Below are positions 11,075 through 20,527 of a stretch of 64,000 bases of DNA, one piece after another. The stretch is from Caenimonas koreensis DSM 17982. GTDB lineage: Bacteria > Pseudomonadota > Gammaproteobacteria > Burkholderiales > Burkholderiaceae_C. A program made the position numbers and the translations under genes. Within the stretch, counting starts at the first letter, position 1, and each line of letters opens with the position of its first letter. Under the pieces are notes generated by a model. The model searched no databases. It saw only the letters and a program-made list of their open reading frames with translations, and had not been told where the DNA came from. Where the stretch lies: NCBI RefSeq assembly GCF_009646335.1, contig NZ_WJBU01000005.1, forward strand, positions 272,941 to 336,940, in the 5' to 3' direction.

Positions 11075-11544
11075 TGGTGCCCGTGCTCACCATGCACGTG
11101 GCGGTGGGCGATCTCTTCACCGCTGGCCATTCGCACGCTGACCACCTTCAGGTAGAACTTCAGCGCCTTGCCTGCGAGCGGATGGTTGCCGTCGAGATGC
11201 ACCGTGTCGCCCTTGATCTTCATCACGTGGAACACATGCGGGTCGCCGCCATCGGTGCGGCCTTCGAGCTGGCCGCCGACCTTCACGCCCGGCGGAAACT
11301 CTTTCTTCGGGATGGTGCGCACCAGCGATTCGTCGCGCACGCCGAAAGCGTCTTCGGGCTGCAGTGACAGCTGCACCTCGAAGCCGGCCTCATGGCCGTC
11401 GAGCGCCTGTTCGATGGCGGGCAGCGTGTTGTCATACCCGCCGTGCAGGTAAACCATGGGCTCGCGGCTTTCCTCGATGAGCTTGCCGGTGAGTTCGGCG
11501 ACCTTGTAGCGCAAGGTCACCACGGTGTCTTTGGCGATTTTCAT
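11068..11544 (-). CDS. slyD: FKBP-type peptidyl-prolyl isomerase, SlyD-like
   Basis: This 158-residue protein catalyses cis-trans isomerisation of proline peptide bonds and acts as a cytosolic chaperone. It starts MKIAKDTVVTLRYKV and contains the FKBP/IF segments LHGGYDNTLPAIEQALDGHEAG and VQLSLQPEDAFGVRDESLVR. The insert-in-flap region has HLDGNHPLAGKALKF, the SlyD hallmark. The C-terminus is histidine-rich (HRHVHGEHGHHH), as in nickel-binding SlyD, though much shorter than in E. coli. The ATG at 11544 was chosen by homology; a longer frame upstream gives no family match. It converges on the giant kinase, overlapping its stop by 7 bases, and is divergent from the ProQ gene. Confidence 0.92.
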   Translation of the reverse strand: MKIAKDTVVTLRYKVAELTGKLIEESREPMVYLHGGYDNTLPAIEQALDGHEAGFEVQLSLQPEDAFGVRDESLVRTIPKKEFPPGVKVGGQLEGRTDGGDPHVFHVMKIKGDTVHLDGNHPLAGKALKFYLKVVSVRMASGEEIAHRHVHGEHGHHH

Positions 11545-11609
11545 GAGCGCAATTTTGCCCGCGATCGCCCGCGGGCTTGTGCCCGGCCGAATTTGCGTAC
11601 AGTCACGCC

Positions 11610-12290
11610 ATGTCAGAAACCGCCACGCATTCCGAAATGCCCCCCGAAGAAGCAGCCCCAGCGGCTGTCCAGCCACCTGCCCAACCGCCCGCCGGCGCGA
11701 AGTCGCCACGCCCTGCGCAGCAAGTGCTCGAGCGCCTGTTCCAGCTGTATCCGAAGATGTTTGGCGCACGCTTTTTGCCGCTCAAGCTCGGCGTGTTCCA
11801 TGACCTGATGGAGCGCCACCCGGGCGACTTCGCCAAGGATGACCTCAAGGTTGCGCTGGGCCTGCACACGCGTTCCACCCGGTATCTTGAAGCCGTGGCA
11901 GCCGGCCATGCACGCCACGACCTTGATGCAAATCGTGTGGAAGACATCGCGCCCGAGCACGTGCATCACGCCATCATGGAAATCGGCCGCCGCCGCAGCG
12001 CTCGTGGCAAGGACGCAAGCGCATGGGTGCGCGAGCGGCTGGTCGCCGCGATCGAGGCGAGCGGCCTGTCACGCGACGACTACGAAGCGCGGGTGAGCCC
12101 CAAGGACGACGCAACGCTCGCCGCGCTCGATGCGGCGTTCGCCGACATTCGCGAGAAGCACGCGCGTGCCGAAGCACTTCGCCGCGCCTTCGAATCCAGC
12201 GGCAAGACGGTCGCCGAATTTGCAGACATGTATGGCATGCCGGCTGGTGACGTTCGCAAGCTGCTCGGCCTGGCCAAAGAAACACCCTGA
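11610..12290 (+). CDS. proQ: ProQ/FinO family RNA chaperone
   Basis: This 226-residue protein has a disordered Ala/Pro-rich N-terminus (residues 1-32). The ProQ/FinO domain covers about 33-145: VLERLFQLYPKMFGARFLPLKLGVFHDL in part, then KDDLKVALGLHTRSTRYLEAVAAG. Proteins of this family bind structured RNAs and sRNA-mRNA pairs in the cytosol. The remaining about 80 residues are helical and end with a segment resembling a small HTH (FADMYGMPAGDVRKLLGLA). The start at 11610 (MSETATHSEM) fits the family; an upstream start at 11577 would add eleven unrelated residues. It is probably translated alone; a glycosyltransferase gene follows 42 bases downstream. Confidence 0.88.
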   Translation: MSETATHSEMPPEEAAPAAVQPPAQPPAGAKSPRPAQQVLERLFQLYPKMFGARFLPLKLGVFHDLMERHPGDFAKDDLKVALGLHTRSTRYLEAVAAGHARHDLDANRVEDIAPEHVHHAIMEIGRRRSARGKDASAWVRERLVAAIEASGLSRDDYEARVSPKDDATLAALDAAFADIREKHARAEALRRAFESSGKTVAEFADMYGMPAGDVRKLLGLAKETP

Positions 12291-12332
12291 CCCCTGCCAT
12301 CGCGCGCTTGCAACGCGCTGCGACGACGCACC

Positions 12333-13214
12333 ATGACTGACCTTTGCTTCATCACGACCTGCCGCGGCCGGCTGGCGCACCTGAAAGACGCGCTGCCGAC
12401 GTTCATCGCACAGCCAGGTGCCGGCACCGTCGTGGTGGACTACGACTGCCCGGATGGCACGGCAGACTGGGTCGCAGCGAATCATCCGCAAGTCACGGTC
12501 GTGCGCGTGCACGACAAGCCGCACTTCGAGATCGCCCGCGCACGCAACCTCGGCGTGCAGGCCGCCAACGCGCAGTGGCTGTGCTTTGTCGACGCCGACA
12601 ACCGGCTCGCACCTGATTTCGCCGACCGTGTGCGGCCGCTGCTCCAGCGAGGGTTTTTCTATCGGCCCAGCCCGCGATCGATCGACGCTTCGGGCATGTG
12701 CATCTGCCATGTGGAAGACTTCCGCGCCATCGGTGGCTATGACGCCGTGCTGCAAGGCTACGGCGAGGAGGACGTCGACCTGTACAGGCGGCTGGACATG
12801 CTGGGCGTGAAGCTGGCGCCGTTTCCGGGTGAACTCCTGCAGATCGCCGCTCATGACGTCGGGCTGCGCACGCAGAACTACACCGTCAAGAGCGTGCGCC
12901 TGAATGCTGCGCTCAACCAGCTGTACTGCAACGTCAAGCTGGACATTGCGCGTCTCAAGGGCCTGAGCCACATTCCCGAAGACTGGCGCGCCAGGCTGTA
13001 TGCCCAGGTATCCGAAGGCGTGCTGAAGGCCTACGCAGCGGGGCAGGACCTGACGTTTCGCATCGCCGTGGCGCAGCAGCGCACCAACTTGAAGACCGAG
13101 TTGACCACCGCGCTCGAATACCACCTGCGGCTGACGGCGCTGCCGCAGAACGCACCGCAAAACGCACCGCATAACGCACCGCAGATCGCACCGCAAGCAG
13201 CGAAAGCGCCCTAG
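12333..13214 (+). CDS. GT-A fold glycosyltransferase, family 2-like
   Basis: This 293-residue protein begins with a GT-A fold: LCFITTCRGRLAHLKDALPTF (residues 4-24) and a DxD-like FVDADNR (about 88-94). The later segment YGEEDVDLYRRLDMLG is the E-E-D type acceptor motif of galactosyltransferase/chondroitin-synthase-like enzymes. It would transfer a sugar from a nucleotide donor to an unknown acceptor. The C-terminal about 20 residues are a short repeat (NAPQ/NAPH units) encoded by a 12-bp tandem DNA repeat at about 13141-13200. The gene ends convergently with the EF-G-like gene (4-base overlap). No polysaccharide cluster surrounds it, so the acceptor cannot be guessed. Confidence 0.82.
   Translation: MTDLCFITTCRGRLAHLKDALPTFIAQPGAGTVVVDYDCPDGTADWVAANHPQVTVVRVHDKPHFEIARARNLGVQAANAQWLCFVDADNRLAPDFADRVRPLLQRGFFYRPSPRSIDASGMCICHVEDFRAIGGYDAVLQGYGEEDVDLYRRLDMLGVKLAPFPGELLQIAAHDVGLRTQNYTVKSVRLNAALNQLYCNVKLDIARLKGLSHIPEDWRARLYAQVSEGVLKAYAAGQDLTFRIAVAQQRTNLKTELTTALEYHLRLTALPQNAPQNAPHNAPQIAPQAAKAP
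13141..13200 (+). repeat. 12-bp tandem repeat in the glycosyltransferase 3' end
   Basis: About five degenerate copies of the unit ACGCACCGCAAA encode N-A-P-Q/H-type tetrapeptides at the C-terminus of the glycosyltransferase. The array keeps frame because the unit is 12 bases, so copy-number change would alter only tail length. Confidence 0.65.
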
Positions 13215-15262
13215 GCGTCGTCCTTGATGCGGAACTGCGAGACGAGCAGCGCCTGCACCGAAGGCGGCACCGGCTCGTAGTGGCTGAACGCCAGCGTGTA
13301 GCGCCCTTGTCCGCCCGTCAGCGCATTCAGGCGCGACTGGTAGCTCGCCAGCTCCGACAAAGGCGCCTGCGCCAGCACCGCAAGGCCACTGGCAACCGTC
13401 GCGGTGCCGCTGACTTGCCCGCGCCGCGACGCGAGATCGCCCGTGATGTCGCCGATGTGGTCCTGCGGCGCAGCGATCTCGACATGAACGATCGGCTCCA
13501 GCACGCTGGGCCGCGCGGCCTGCACGGCAGCGATCACCGCCTTCTTGCCCGCCTGGATGAAAGCGATCTCCTTGCTGTCCACCGTGTGGTGCTTGCCGTC
13601 ATAGACGATCACGCGCAGGTCCACCACCGGGTAGCCCGCGATCACGCCGGACTCCAGCGCCAGCCGCACGCCCTTCTCGACGGCGGGCATGAGGTTGTAC
13701 GGAATCGCGCCGCCCTTGACCTGGTCGACAAATTCAAATCCCGCACCACGCGGCAGTGGCTCGACCTTGAGGAACACTTCGCCGAACTGCCCTGCGCCAC
13801 CCGTCTGCTTCTTGTGGCGATGGTGGCCTTCAGCGGCAACGGAAATCGTTTCGCGATAAGCGATGCGTGGCGGGCGCGTGGTCACCTCGCACTTGTGCAC
13901 GTCGGCGAGGCGTTCGAGCAATGTGCGCAAGTGCAAGTCGCCCAGGCCGTACACCACCGTCTCGTTCGTCTGCGCCACATGTTCGAGCCGCAGGCACGGG
14001 TCTTCGCTCACCAGCTTTTGCAGGATGTCGTGCAGCCGCTGCTCATCGCCGCGCCGCTTGGGCTCAATCGCCAGCCCGTGCACGGGCACGGGAAACTCCA
14101 GCGGCATCAGGTGAATGTGGTCGTCTTCTGCCGCGTCGTGCAGCACGGCGTCGAAGTGAAGCTCTTCCACCTTGGCGATGGCACACAAGTCGCCCGGCAC
14201 GGCCTTCGCGATCTCCTTGAATTCCTTGCCGTGCAACGAGAAGAGATGCCCGACCTTGAAGGGCCGCCGCGCATCGCCGACATATAGCTGGCTGTCGCGC
14301 GTGAGCGTGCCCTGGTGCACGCGGATCACACCCATCTTTCCGACATACGGGTCCTGCGTGATCTTGAAAACATGTGCGAGCACATGCTTGTTCAAATCCG
14401 GCGCGGCGTAGAGCGGCTTGGCACTCGCGCCCTCACCATGGAGGAACTGCGGCGGGTTGCTCTCGGTCGGGTCGGGCAACAGGCGTGCGATCACGTCGAG
14501 CAATTCCGCCACGCCCGCACCCGTGCGCGCCGAGACGAAGCAGATTGGAATCAGGTGCCCTTCGCGCAGCGCCTGCTCCAGAGGCGCGTGCAGCTCCTGC
14601 GGGTCCACATCGCCATCGTTGAGGTAGCGCTCGACGAAAGCAGCGTCCACTTCCACCACCTGCTCCACCAGTGCGCGGTGCGCTGCAGCGACTGATGAAA
14701 AATCGGTCTGCGCGTCATCCTGCGCCAGGTTGAAAAAGCAATCGACCACTTTGCTGCCGCCCTGTGCGGGCAAGTTCAGCGGCAGGCATTCCTTGCCGAA
14801 GGCGGCTTGAATGTCGGCCACCAGCGCTTGCAGGTTGACGCCTGCTGCGTCGATCTTGTTGACGATGATGATGCGGTCGCGCTCGCGCTGCGCGGCCCAG
14901 TGCATCATGCGTGCGGCCATGGGCTCCACACCGGTTGTCGCGCTGATCACGATGGCCGCCGTCTCCACCGCTTCCAGCGCGGGCAGCGACTGGCCGAGAA
15001 AGTCCGGCGCGCCCGGCGTGTCGATCACATAGGCGTGCACGCCGCCGTGGCGCAGGTTGACGATGGACGAGTTGAGCGATCGCTGCGCCTTGCGCTCAAG
15101 CGGATCGAAGTCGCTGACGGTCGTTCCGCGCTCCACACTGCCGGGCGTGCCTGTCGCGCCGGCCTTCCAGAGCAGCGCCTCCACCAGGCTCGTCTTGCCC
15201 GCTGTCGCCGGGCCAACGAGGGCCATCGTGCGCACCGAGGCGATATCCGTGGGTGTTGGCAT
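13211..15262 (-). CDS. EF-G-like translational GTPase (paralogue)
   Basis: This 683-residue protein has the five-domain elongation factor G layout. Motifs are G1 GPATAGKTSL (residues 17-26), a switch region with RGTTVSDFDPLE, G3 DTPGAPDFLG in place of the canonical DTPGHVDF, and G4 VNKIDAAG. The later conserved domain IV/V segments are TGGAGQFGEV, GGAIPYNLMPAVEKG and PIVHVEIAAPQDHIGDITGDLASRRG. The altered G3 and shorter length point to the EF-G-II/FusA2-like group rather than the housekeeping FusA, which normally sits in the str operon. AGGAG seven bases before the ATG at 15262 supports the start. Function is unproven; relatives include ribosome-associated GTPases without clear translocase activity. 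Confidence 0.85.
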   Translation of the reverse strand: MPTPTDIASVRTMALVGPATAGKTSLVEALLWKAGATGTPGSVERGTTVSDFDPLERKAQRSLNSSIVNLRHGGVHAYVIDTPGAPDFLGQSLPALEAVETAAIVISATTGVEPMAARMMHWAAQRERDRIIIVNKIDAAGVNLQALVADIQAAFGKECLPLNLPAQGGSKVVDCFFNLAQDDAQTDFSSVAAAHRALVEQVVEVDAAFVERYLNDGDVDPQELHAPLEQALREGHLIPICFVSARTGAGVAELLDVIARLLPDPTESNPPQFLHGEGASAKPLYAAPDLNKHVLAHVFKITQDPYVGKMGVIRVHQGTLTRDSQLYVGDARRPFKVGHLFSLHGKEFKEIAKAVPGDLCAIAKVEELHFDAVLHDAAEDDHIHLMPLEFPVPVHGLAIEPKRRGDEQRLHDILQKLVSEDPCLRLEHVAQTNETVVYGLGDLHLRTLLERLADVHKCEVTTRPPRIAYRETISVAAEGHHRHKKQTGGAGQFGEVFLKVEPLPRGAGFEFVDQVKGGAIPYNLMPAVEKGVRLALESGVIAGYPVVDLRVIVYDGKHHTVDSKEIAFIQAGKKAVIAAVQAARPSVLEPIVHVEIAAPQDHIGDITGDLASRRGQVSGTATVASGLAVLAQAPLSELASYQSRLNALTGGQGRYTLAFSHYEPVPPSVQALLVSQFRIKDDA

Positions 15263-15464
15263 CGCATTCTCCTGTTCAGGGAAGAAAACCGGACGACCAT
15301 CGTACGCCCGCCGGCACGGCGCCGCAGCTTGGTGTTACACCCGATGTAGTTTTAGCGAATGAAAGTCTGGAGAAGGCTGGCGACCATACCGCGTGATGGA
15401 GCAGGTCGTGCGGTGGCAGCTGTTGCTGAATGTCAGCTTCGCGAGAGCTGCGAAATCAGCCAAG

Positions 15465-15494
15465 TTGATCCAGCTCTTCAAGAGCCGCTATAGT
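15465..15494 (+). promoter_or_regulatory. Candidate sigma-70 promoter of the RHS gene with internal palindrome
   Basis: TTGATC (15465-15470) and TATAGT (15489-15494) are separated by 18 bases, placing a transcript start near 15501, about 26 bases before the chosen start codon. Within the spacer lies a perfect inverted repeat GCTCTT-C-AAGAGC (15473-15485), a possible operator. The rest of the 264-base gap from 15263 shows no gene. Confidence 0.5.
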
Positions 15495-15526
15495 CCGCGC
15501 ATCAAAAAGTGTTCAGGGAGTGGACG

Positions 15527-18500
15527 GTGAAGAAAACCGTGAGCGTGGCAGTGGCCACCGCGTTGCGCTGCGTCATCGCGCTTGTGTTCGTTGTGTCGGG
15601 CATTGCACCTGCGCAGCAGCCCATGCAGTTTGGCGGGCCAGCCCCCGCACCCATGTGTTACGTGCAGGCCGACCAGATCTGGGGTGGACCGGAATGTTCA
15701 CCGCCGATGATTGTGCAAGGTGCGTACGCGGCCATCCAGGAAGCCTGCAAACGTTTCGCGCGCAGTCACTCCCTGCACTTGGGGGGTGCCCACACGTGGT
15801 CGTGCGTGGCCGGATCGGAAGTGACATCGTGCGAGTTCTCCAATCCCACCATTCGGCCCGATTACGTAGGCGGTGTGGGCGCGAACGTCCTGTTGGATTT
15901 CGCTGCGCTGGACGTGCAGCCCAGCGGCAACCCGCTTGTACGCCAGCCGTGGGGCACAAGCATCTACGGCCCGGGCTGCGACTGCGCGGGCGGCTCCCTC
16001 ATCAAGGCCGACGCAACATGCGCATGCCCGGTAGGCCAGTCGTGGAACGAGCAGACGCAGCGCTGCGAAGTGGCACCGTACCGCATTGAGTTGATTGGCG
16101 CGAGCAGCACCAAGGCGTTGATTGCGGGGCCGGTGCTCGCGCAGACAGCGAAGGTGACGAGCAATGGTGCGCCAGTAAGTGGGCGCAGTGTCACCGTCAC
16201 CATCACTGGCGGAGCGACTGCAACAGGCACCACCAACGGCGCAGGCGAATTCAACTTCACGTACGTGCCGCCGTACAAGGCCACGACCGATACGTTGACG
16301 GGCACGTGTGACGGCTGCGCGAGCCCCGCAACCAAGCAGATCATCGTGCAATCGTGCGACCTGTGCGGCGGTGTTGGGAACCCGATCCAACCCGCCACCG
16401 GCGAGAAGCTGCAAGACGAATCCGATTGGCTCGACAGCGGCGCACATCCCCTGTCGTTGGTGCGGCACTACCGTAGTCTGTACAACACCGATGCAGGCAT
16501 GGGCCCGATGTGGAGCCACGACTACGCAGCGACGGCGTTCAAGGGCGATGCAGACAGCCACATCCGCTTTGGCGATGGGCGCAAGGTGCTGTTCAAACGC
16601 GCAGCAACTGGCGGTTGGGTGGCAGACAACTACAAAGACACGCTTGCAGAAGATGCAGCGGGCCTGACGTACACGCGAGCATCAGACGAATCGCGTTGGC
16701 GCTTTGATACGGCAGGCAAGCTCCTGTCGATCACGCAGCGCAATGGATGGACGATGAGCATGGCGTATGCGGCCGATCGCCTTCAGTCGGTCACCAACGC
16801 ATTCGGCCGGCGTTTGCAGTTCGCCTACAGCGCGCAAGGCAAGCTCGTTGGTGTCACAGCGCCGGATGGCCAGCAGATCAGCTACGGCTATGACAGCATG
16901 GGCCGCCTGGTCACAGCGACCTTCGCAGGCAACGTTACGCGCAGCTATCAATACAACGACACGCGCTGGCCGTGGGCGCTGACAGGCATCGTGGATGAAA
17001 CCAACACGACCTATGCCACCTTCAGCTACGACGACACAGGCCGTGCAGTGAGCACCCAACATGCGGGCGCAGCTGGCAGCTTCAGCGTGACCTACTCGGG
17101 TGGCACCACGGCAGTCGGCACGCTCACTACGGGCGCGGTGAACTCGAACCTCTTCCAGTCCAGCGCACAGGTGAACGACCCGCTCGGCAACCCGCGCACC
17201 TACACGTGGCACGGCGGCGATGGCCAGATCCGGCTGGCCGGCACAAACGGCTCGTTCGACGGCAACCGCACAGCAAGCACCGGCTTCGGGCCACTGCACC
17301 TGCCGCAGTCCGAGACTGACTTCACCGGCGTGCAGACCACGTATACGTGGGACACAGCACGCGTGCTGAACCTGTCCACCACGCGTGCGGCAGGACGCCC
17401 CGAAGCCCAAACGCGCACAACGCAGTGGCACCCCACATTCCGCCTGCCCACGCTCATCACCGAAGCAGGCCGCACGACCGCGTACGAGTACGACGCGCAG
17501 GGCAACACGCTGAGTGAGACCGTGACCGACACGGCCAGTGGCGCATCGCGCACCACACGCTGGAGCTATACGAGCAACGGATTGGTCGCCACGATGACAG
17601 ACGCCAACGGCGGCGTCTGGCGCTATGGCTATGACAGCGTTGGTAACCAACGCTCAGTCAAGAATCCGGCAGGCCACGAGACCACGTACACCCACGACGG
17701 CGCAGGCCGTGTGCTGAGTCAAACCGAGCCCAGTGGTCTTGTAACGACCTACGTGTACGACGCACGCGGTCGCATGACCAGCGTCATGCAAGGCGGCGAA
17801 ACCACGAGCTATCAGTACAACGCACTTGGCCTGCTGACCAATGTGCAGCTGCCCAACGGCTATAGCCAGAGCTACCAATACGACGCCGCACAACGCCTTC
17901 GCACGATCGCCGACAACCTCGGCGCGACGATCCAGTATGAGTTGGACGCCGCAGGCAACCGCGTCAGCGAACGAGTGCTGGACGCCAACGGCAACCTCGC
18001 GCTGCAAACCGGCAAGCTCATCGACAGCTTCAACCGTGTACGTGCTCTGACCGGCGCGCAAGGCCAGACCACGCAGCTGGGCTACAACGCCAACGGCGAG
18101 CCGGTATCGGTCACGGACCCCCTGCAGCAAACAACAGCCCAATCGCTCGACGGCCTGAGCCGCCCAGTTCGCACCACCATGCCCGACAGCGCGAGCGTGA
18201 CGACCGACTGGAACGCGTTAGACCAGCTCACACAAGTTACCGACCCCAAGGGCGTGAAGACCGGCTACGAGCAAAACGCCTTGGGCGATGTGAAGCGCCA
18301 GACCAGCGCTGATGGCGGCAACGTCACCTACGAGCACGACGCCGCAGGCAATGTGATCGCAAGCACCGATGCCAAAGGCATCAGAACGGTCATCACCCGC
18401 GACGCCCTCGGCCGCCCTACAGAAATCCGCTACGGCAGCGAGCCGGCCCAGCAGTTCGAATGGGACAGCAACAAGACAGGGTATCTGGCCAGCATCAGCG

Positions 18501-20527
18501 ACAAGACGGGTTCACTCGTCTTCGTGCGCGATGCGCAGGGCCGCATCACCAGCAAGACATCCACGGTGCAGGACAACCCCACCACGCCCAGCAGCTACAC
18601 GGTGACCTACAGCTACGCAGCCGGAGAGCTCGCAGGCATGACCTACCCCAGCGGCCTTGCAGTGAGCTACCAGCGCACGGCAGGCCGCATCACAGGCGTG
18701 ACCGTGCGCGAGCCAGGAACCGCTCGCAAACCCAAGCCCACGATCCCGTTCATCAGCAGCCTCACGCACAACGCGCTCGACCAGCCGCAATCATGGACGT
18801 GGAGCACCGGCGACACCGCAGCACGCGCCTTCGACACAGATGGCCGCATGACGGCCACCGAGTTCTCAAGCTACGGCTACGACGCGGCAGGCCGCATCAC
18901 CAGCATTACGCAAGAGCTGTGGGCGCAACGCACCACGACGCTGGAGCTGTACCGCACGCCCCTGACCTGGACTGTCGGCTACGACAACCGCGACCGCCTC
19001 ACTTCCTTCACCCGAGCAGGCGCGAGCACCAACTACACCTACGACGCCAACTCCAACCGCCTCACGTCCATCGACAAGACCACCAGCGACACGGACATAG
19101 ACGGCCAGTTCACCGAGCAAGACGCAGCCAGCACCACAAGCCAGGTGTCGTTGATGGATGGCGACAGCAACCGGCTGCTCGGCTTCACGCAAACACTGAC
19201 CACCATGAGCAACGGCAAGGTCAAGAGCGTAGTGACCGCGCCCGTGAACTACATCGTCAACGCGAACGGATCAATGACGAGCGATGGCCTGCGAGAGTTC
19301 GACTACGACGCGGCGAACCGACTCGCCAAAGTGACGGTCAGCAAAGACGGCGAAGCCGCAAGAGTTGTGTATCTCACCAACGCGATGGGCCAGCGTGTGT
19401 TCAAGAGCGTCCCGCAAGCCGAACAAACGCTGCCGAATGAAACGACGCTGGACGCGGGCTTCATCGCCTGGCTCAAGAAGTCGTTCGGCTGGCTGTTCAC
19501 GACACCGACAACAACCGGTGCAGGCCTAGGCACGGCATACGTTTACGGCGATGGCCCGATCCCCGCCTGGGCGATGCTGGGCGAGTATGACAACGGAAGC
19601 GCAGTGGGCAAAGGCAGAACGGAGTACATCTGGCTGCCGACGCAAGACGGCCAGGCATTGCCCGTGGGCATGTACCGCAACGGCAAGTTCTACGCGGTGC
19701 ACGCAGATCACCTCGGCACGCCAAGACTGATCACGGATGAAGCGAACAAGCCAGTCTGGCAGTGGCCGTATTCAGCCTTCGGCAACAACACGCCGACGGG
19801 AGTGCTGCAAGCGACACCAAACCCGAAGCAGGCGATTACGAATCAGCCAGTGCTGTTAAAGGCAAGCAAGCCTATCGAGATGAATTTGCGGTTCCCGGGG
19901 CAGTACTTTGATGCGGAGACGGGGCTGTTCTACAACTGGAATCGTTACTACAGCGACAAGGGTGGGCGGTACATCCAAAGTGACCCGACCGGGCTTGACG
20001 GCGGCATCAACACGTACGGGTACGTCGCGGCAAGTCCTCTGAGCCTTAGCGATCCGATGGGGTTGCAGGCTGTTCCTACACCTTGGGGGCCAATGCCTCT
20101 GCCGCCACCAATGCCCAATACCGGTGCGGGTGGTGGACGCGGGGGTTATGACCCTAAGACGGATACGTACACACCTTCAGGAAACACTTCGAATACTGAT
20201 AACTGCTGTTCTTCATACACAGACGTCTACGACGTTGGTCGCGATACACCAAAACATGGGTCAACCCAAATCGGGAATCGTGGAGCCGAGCCATCCAATC
20301 CGGAACTAGCCTTGCAAAATGCGATTGGCACAGGCGATTGGAAACTTGGGTATGACGGTCTGACCGGTCAAATCGTTATGTTTCGGAGGCAACGTACGGA
20401 CGAGCGAAAATGTGTCAAGTATTGGCATGGATATGTTGTCTATCAGCGTGAATTGACGGCTGAACAATGGAGAGCGGGGCGTGATGCTGGCTTTCCGAAG
20501 TGGCCAAGAAAGCCGGGGGCGAAATGA
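15527..20527 (+). CDS. RHS/YD-repeat polymorphic toxin with signal peptide
   Basis: This is a 1666-residue protein. The start is the GTG at 15527, with AGGGAG seven bases upstream, giving MKKTVSVAVATALRC and a signal peptide ending near APAQQ; a GTG at 15509 is possible. The N-terminal part has a cysteine-rich segment (GPGCDCAGGS, CACPVGQSW) and a Big-1-like Ig domain at about 190-265 (VTSNGAPVSGRSVTVTITGG). The RHS entry segment is GNPIQPATGEKLQDESDW at about 288, followed by some 1100 residues of YD repeats. The RHS core ends with FPGQYFDAETGLFYNWNRYY and SDPTGLDGGINTYGY (about 1450-1500). The last about 160 residues are variable, of lower GC, with a cysteine cluster (NCCSSY) and RRQRTDERKCVKYWHGY; this is the presumed toxin tip. 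Its activity was not recognised. An immunity candidate overlaps the stop. Confidence 0.88.
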   Translation: MKKTVSVAVATALRCVIALVFVVSGIAPAQQPMQFGGPAPAPMCYVQADQIWGGPECSPPMIVQGAYAAIQEACKRFARSHSLHLGGAHTWSCVAGSEVTSCEFSNPTIRPDYVGGVGANVLLDFAALDVQPSGNPLVRQPWGTSIYGPGCDCAGGSLIKADATCACPVGQSWNEQTQRCEVAPYRIELIGASSTKALIAGPVLAQTAKVTSNGAPVSGRSVTVTITGGATATGTTNGAGEFNFTYVPPYKATTDTLTGTCDGCASPATKQIIVQSCDLCGGVGNPIQPATGEKLQDESDWLDSGAHPLSLVRHYRSLYNTDAGMGPMWSHDYAATAFKGDADSHIRFGDGRKVLFKRAATGGWVADNYKDTLAEDAAGLTYTRASDESRWRFDTAGKLLSITQRNGWTMSMAYAADRLQSVTNAFGRRLQFAYSAQGKLVGVTAPDGQQISYGYDSMGRLVTATFAGNVTRSYQYNDTRWPWALTGIVDETNTTYATFSYDDTGRAVSTQHAGAAGSFSVTYSGGTTAVGTLTTGAVNSNLFQSSAQVNDPLGNPRTYTWHGGDGQIRLAGTNGSFDGNRTASTGFGPLHLPQSETDFTGVQTTYTWDTARVLNLSTTRAAGRPEAQTRTTQWHPTFRLPTLITEAGRTTAYEYDAQGNTLSETVTDTASGASRTTRWSYTSNGLVATMTDANGGVWRYGYDSVGNQRSVKNPAGHETTYTHDGAGRVLSQTEPSGLVTTYVYDARGRMTSVMQGGETTSYQYNALGLLTNVQLPNGYSQSYQYDAAQRLRTIADNLGATIQYELDAAGNRVSERVLDANGNLALQTGKLIDSFNRVRALTGAQGQTTQLGYNANGEPVSVTDPLQQTTAQSLDGLSRPVRTTMPDSASVTTDWNALDQLTQVTDPKGVKTGYEQNALGDVKRQTSADGGNVTYEHDAAGNVIASTDAKGIRTVITRDALGRPTEIRYGSEPAQQFEWDSNKTGYLASISDKTGSLVFVRDAQGRITSKTSTVQDNPTTPSSYTVTYSYAAGELAGMTYPSGLAVSYQRTAGRITGVTVREPGTARKPKPTIPFISSLTHNALDQPQSWTWSTGDTAARAFDTDGRMTATEFSSYGYDAAGRITSITQELWAQRTTTLELYRTPLTWTVGYDNRDRLTSFTRAGASTNYTYDANSNRLTSIDKTTSDTDIDGQFTEQDAASTTSQVSLMDGDSNRLLGFTQTLTTMSNGKVKSVVTAPVNYIVNANGSMTSDGLREFDYDAANRLAKVTVSKDGEAARVVYLTNAMGQRVFKSVPQAEQTLPNETTLDAGFIAWLKKSFGWLFTTPTTTGAGLGTAYVYGDGPIPAWAMLGEYDNGSAVGKGRTEYIWLPTQDGQALPVGMYRNGKFYAVHADHLGTPRLITDEANKPVWQWPYSAFGNNTPTGVLQATPNPKQAITNQPVLLKASKPIEMNLRFPGQYFDAETGLFYNWNRYYSDKGGRYIQSDPTGLDGGINTYGYVAASPLSLSDPMGLQAVPTPWGPMPLPPPMPNTGAGGGRGGYDPKTDTYTPSGNTSNTDNCCSSYTDVYDVGRDTPKHGSTQIGNRGAEPSNPELALQNAIGTGDWKLGYDGLTGQIVMFRRQRTDERKCVKYWHGYVVYQRELTAEQWRAGRDAGFPKWPRKPGAK

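Noticed and set aside
13280..14287. A 335-residue plus-strand frame opposite the EF-G-like gene
   Set aside because: Typical high-GC shadow with no recognisable motif; the minus strand has unmistakable GTPase motifs.
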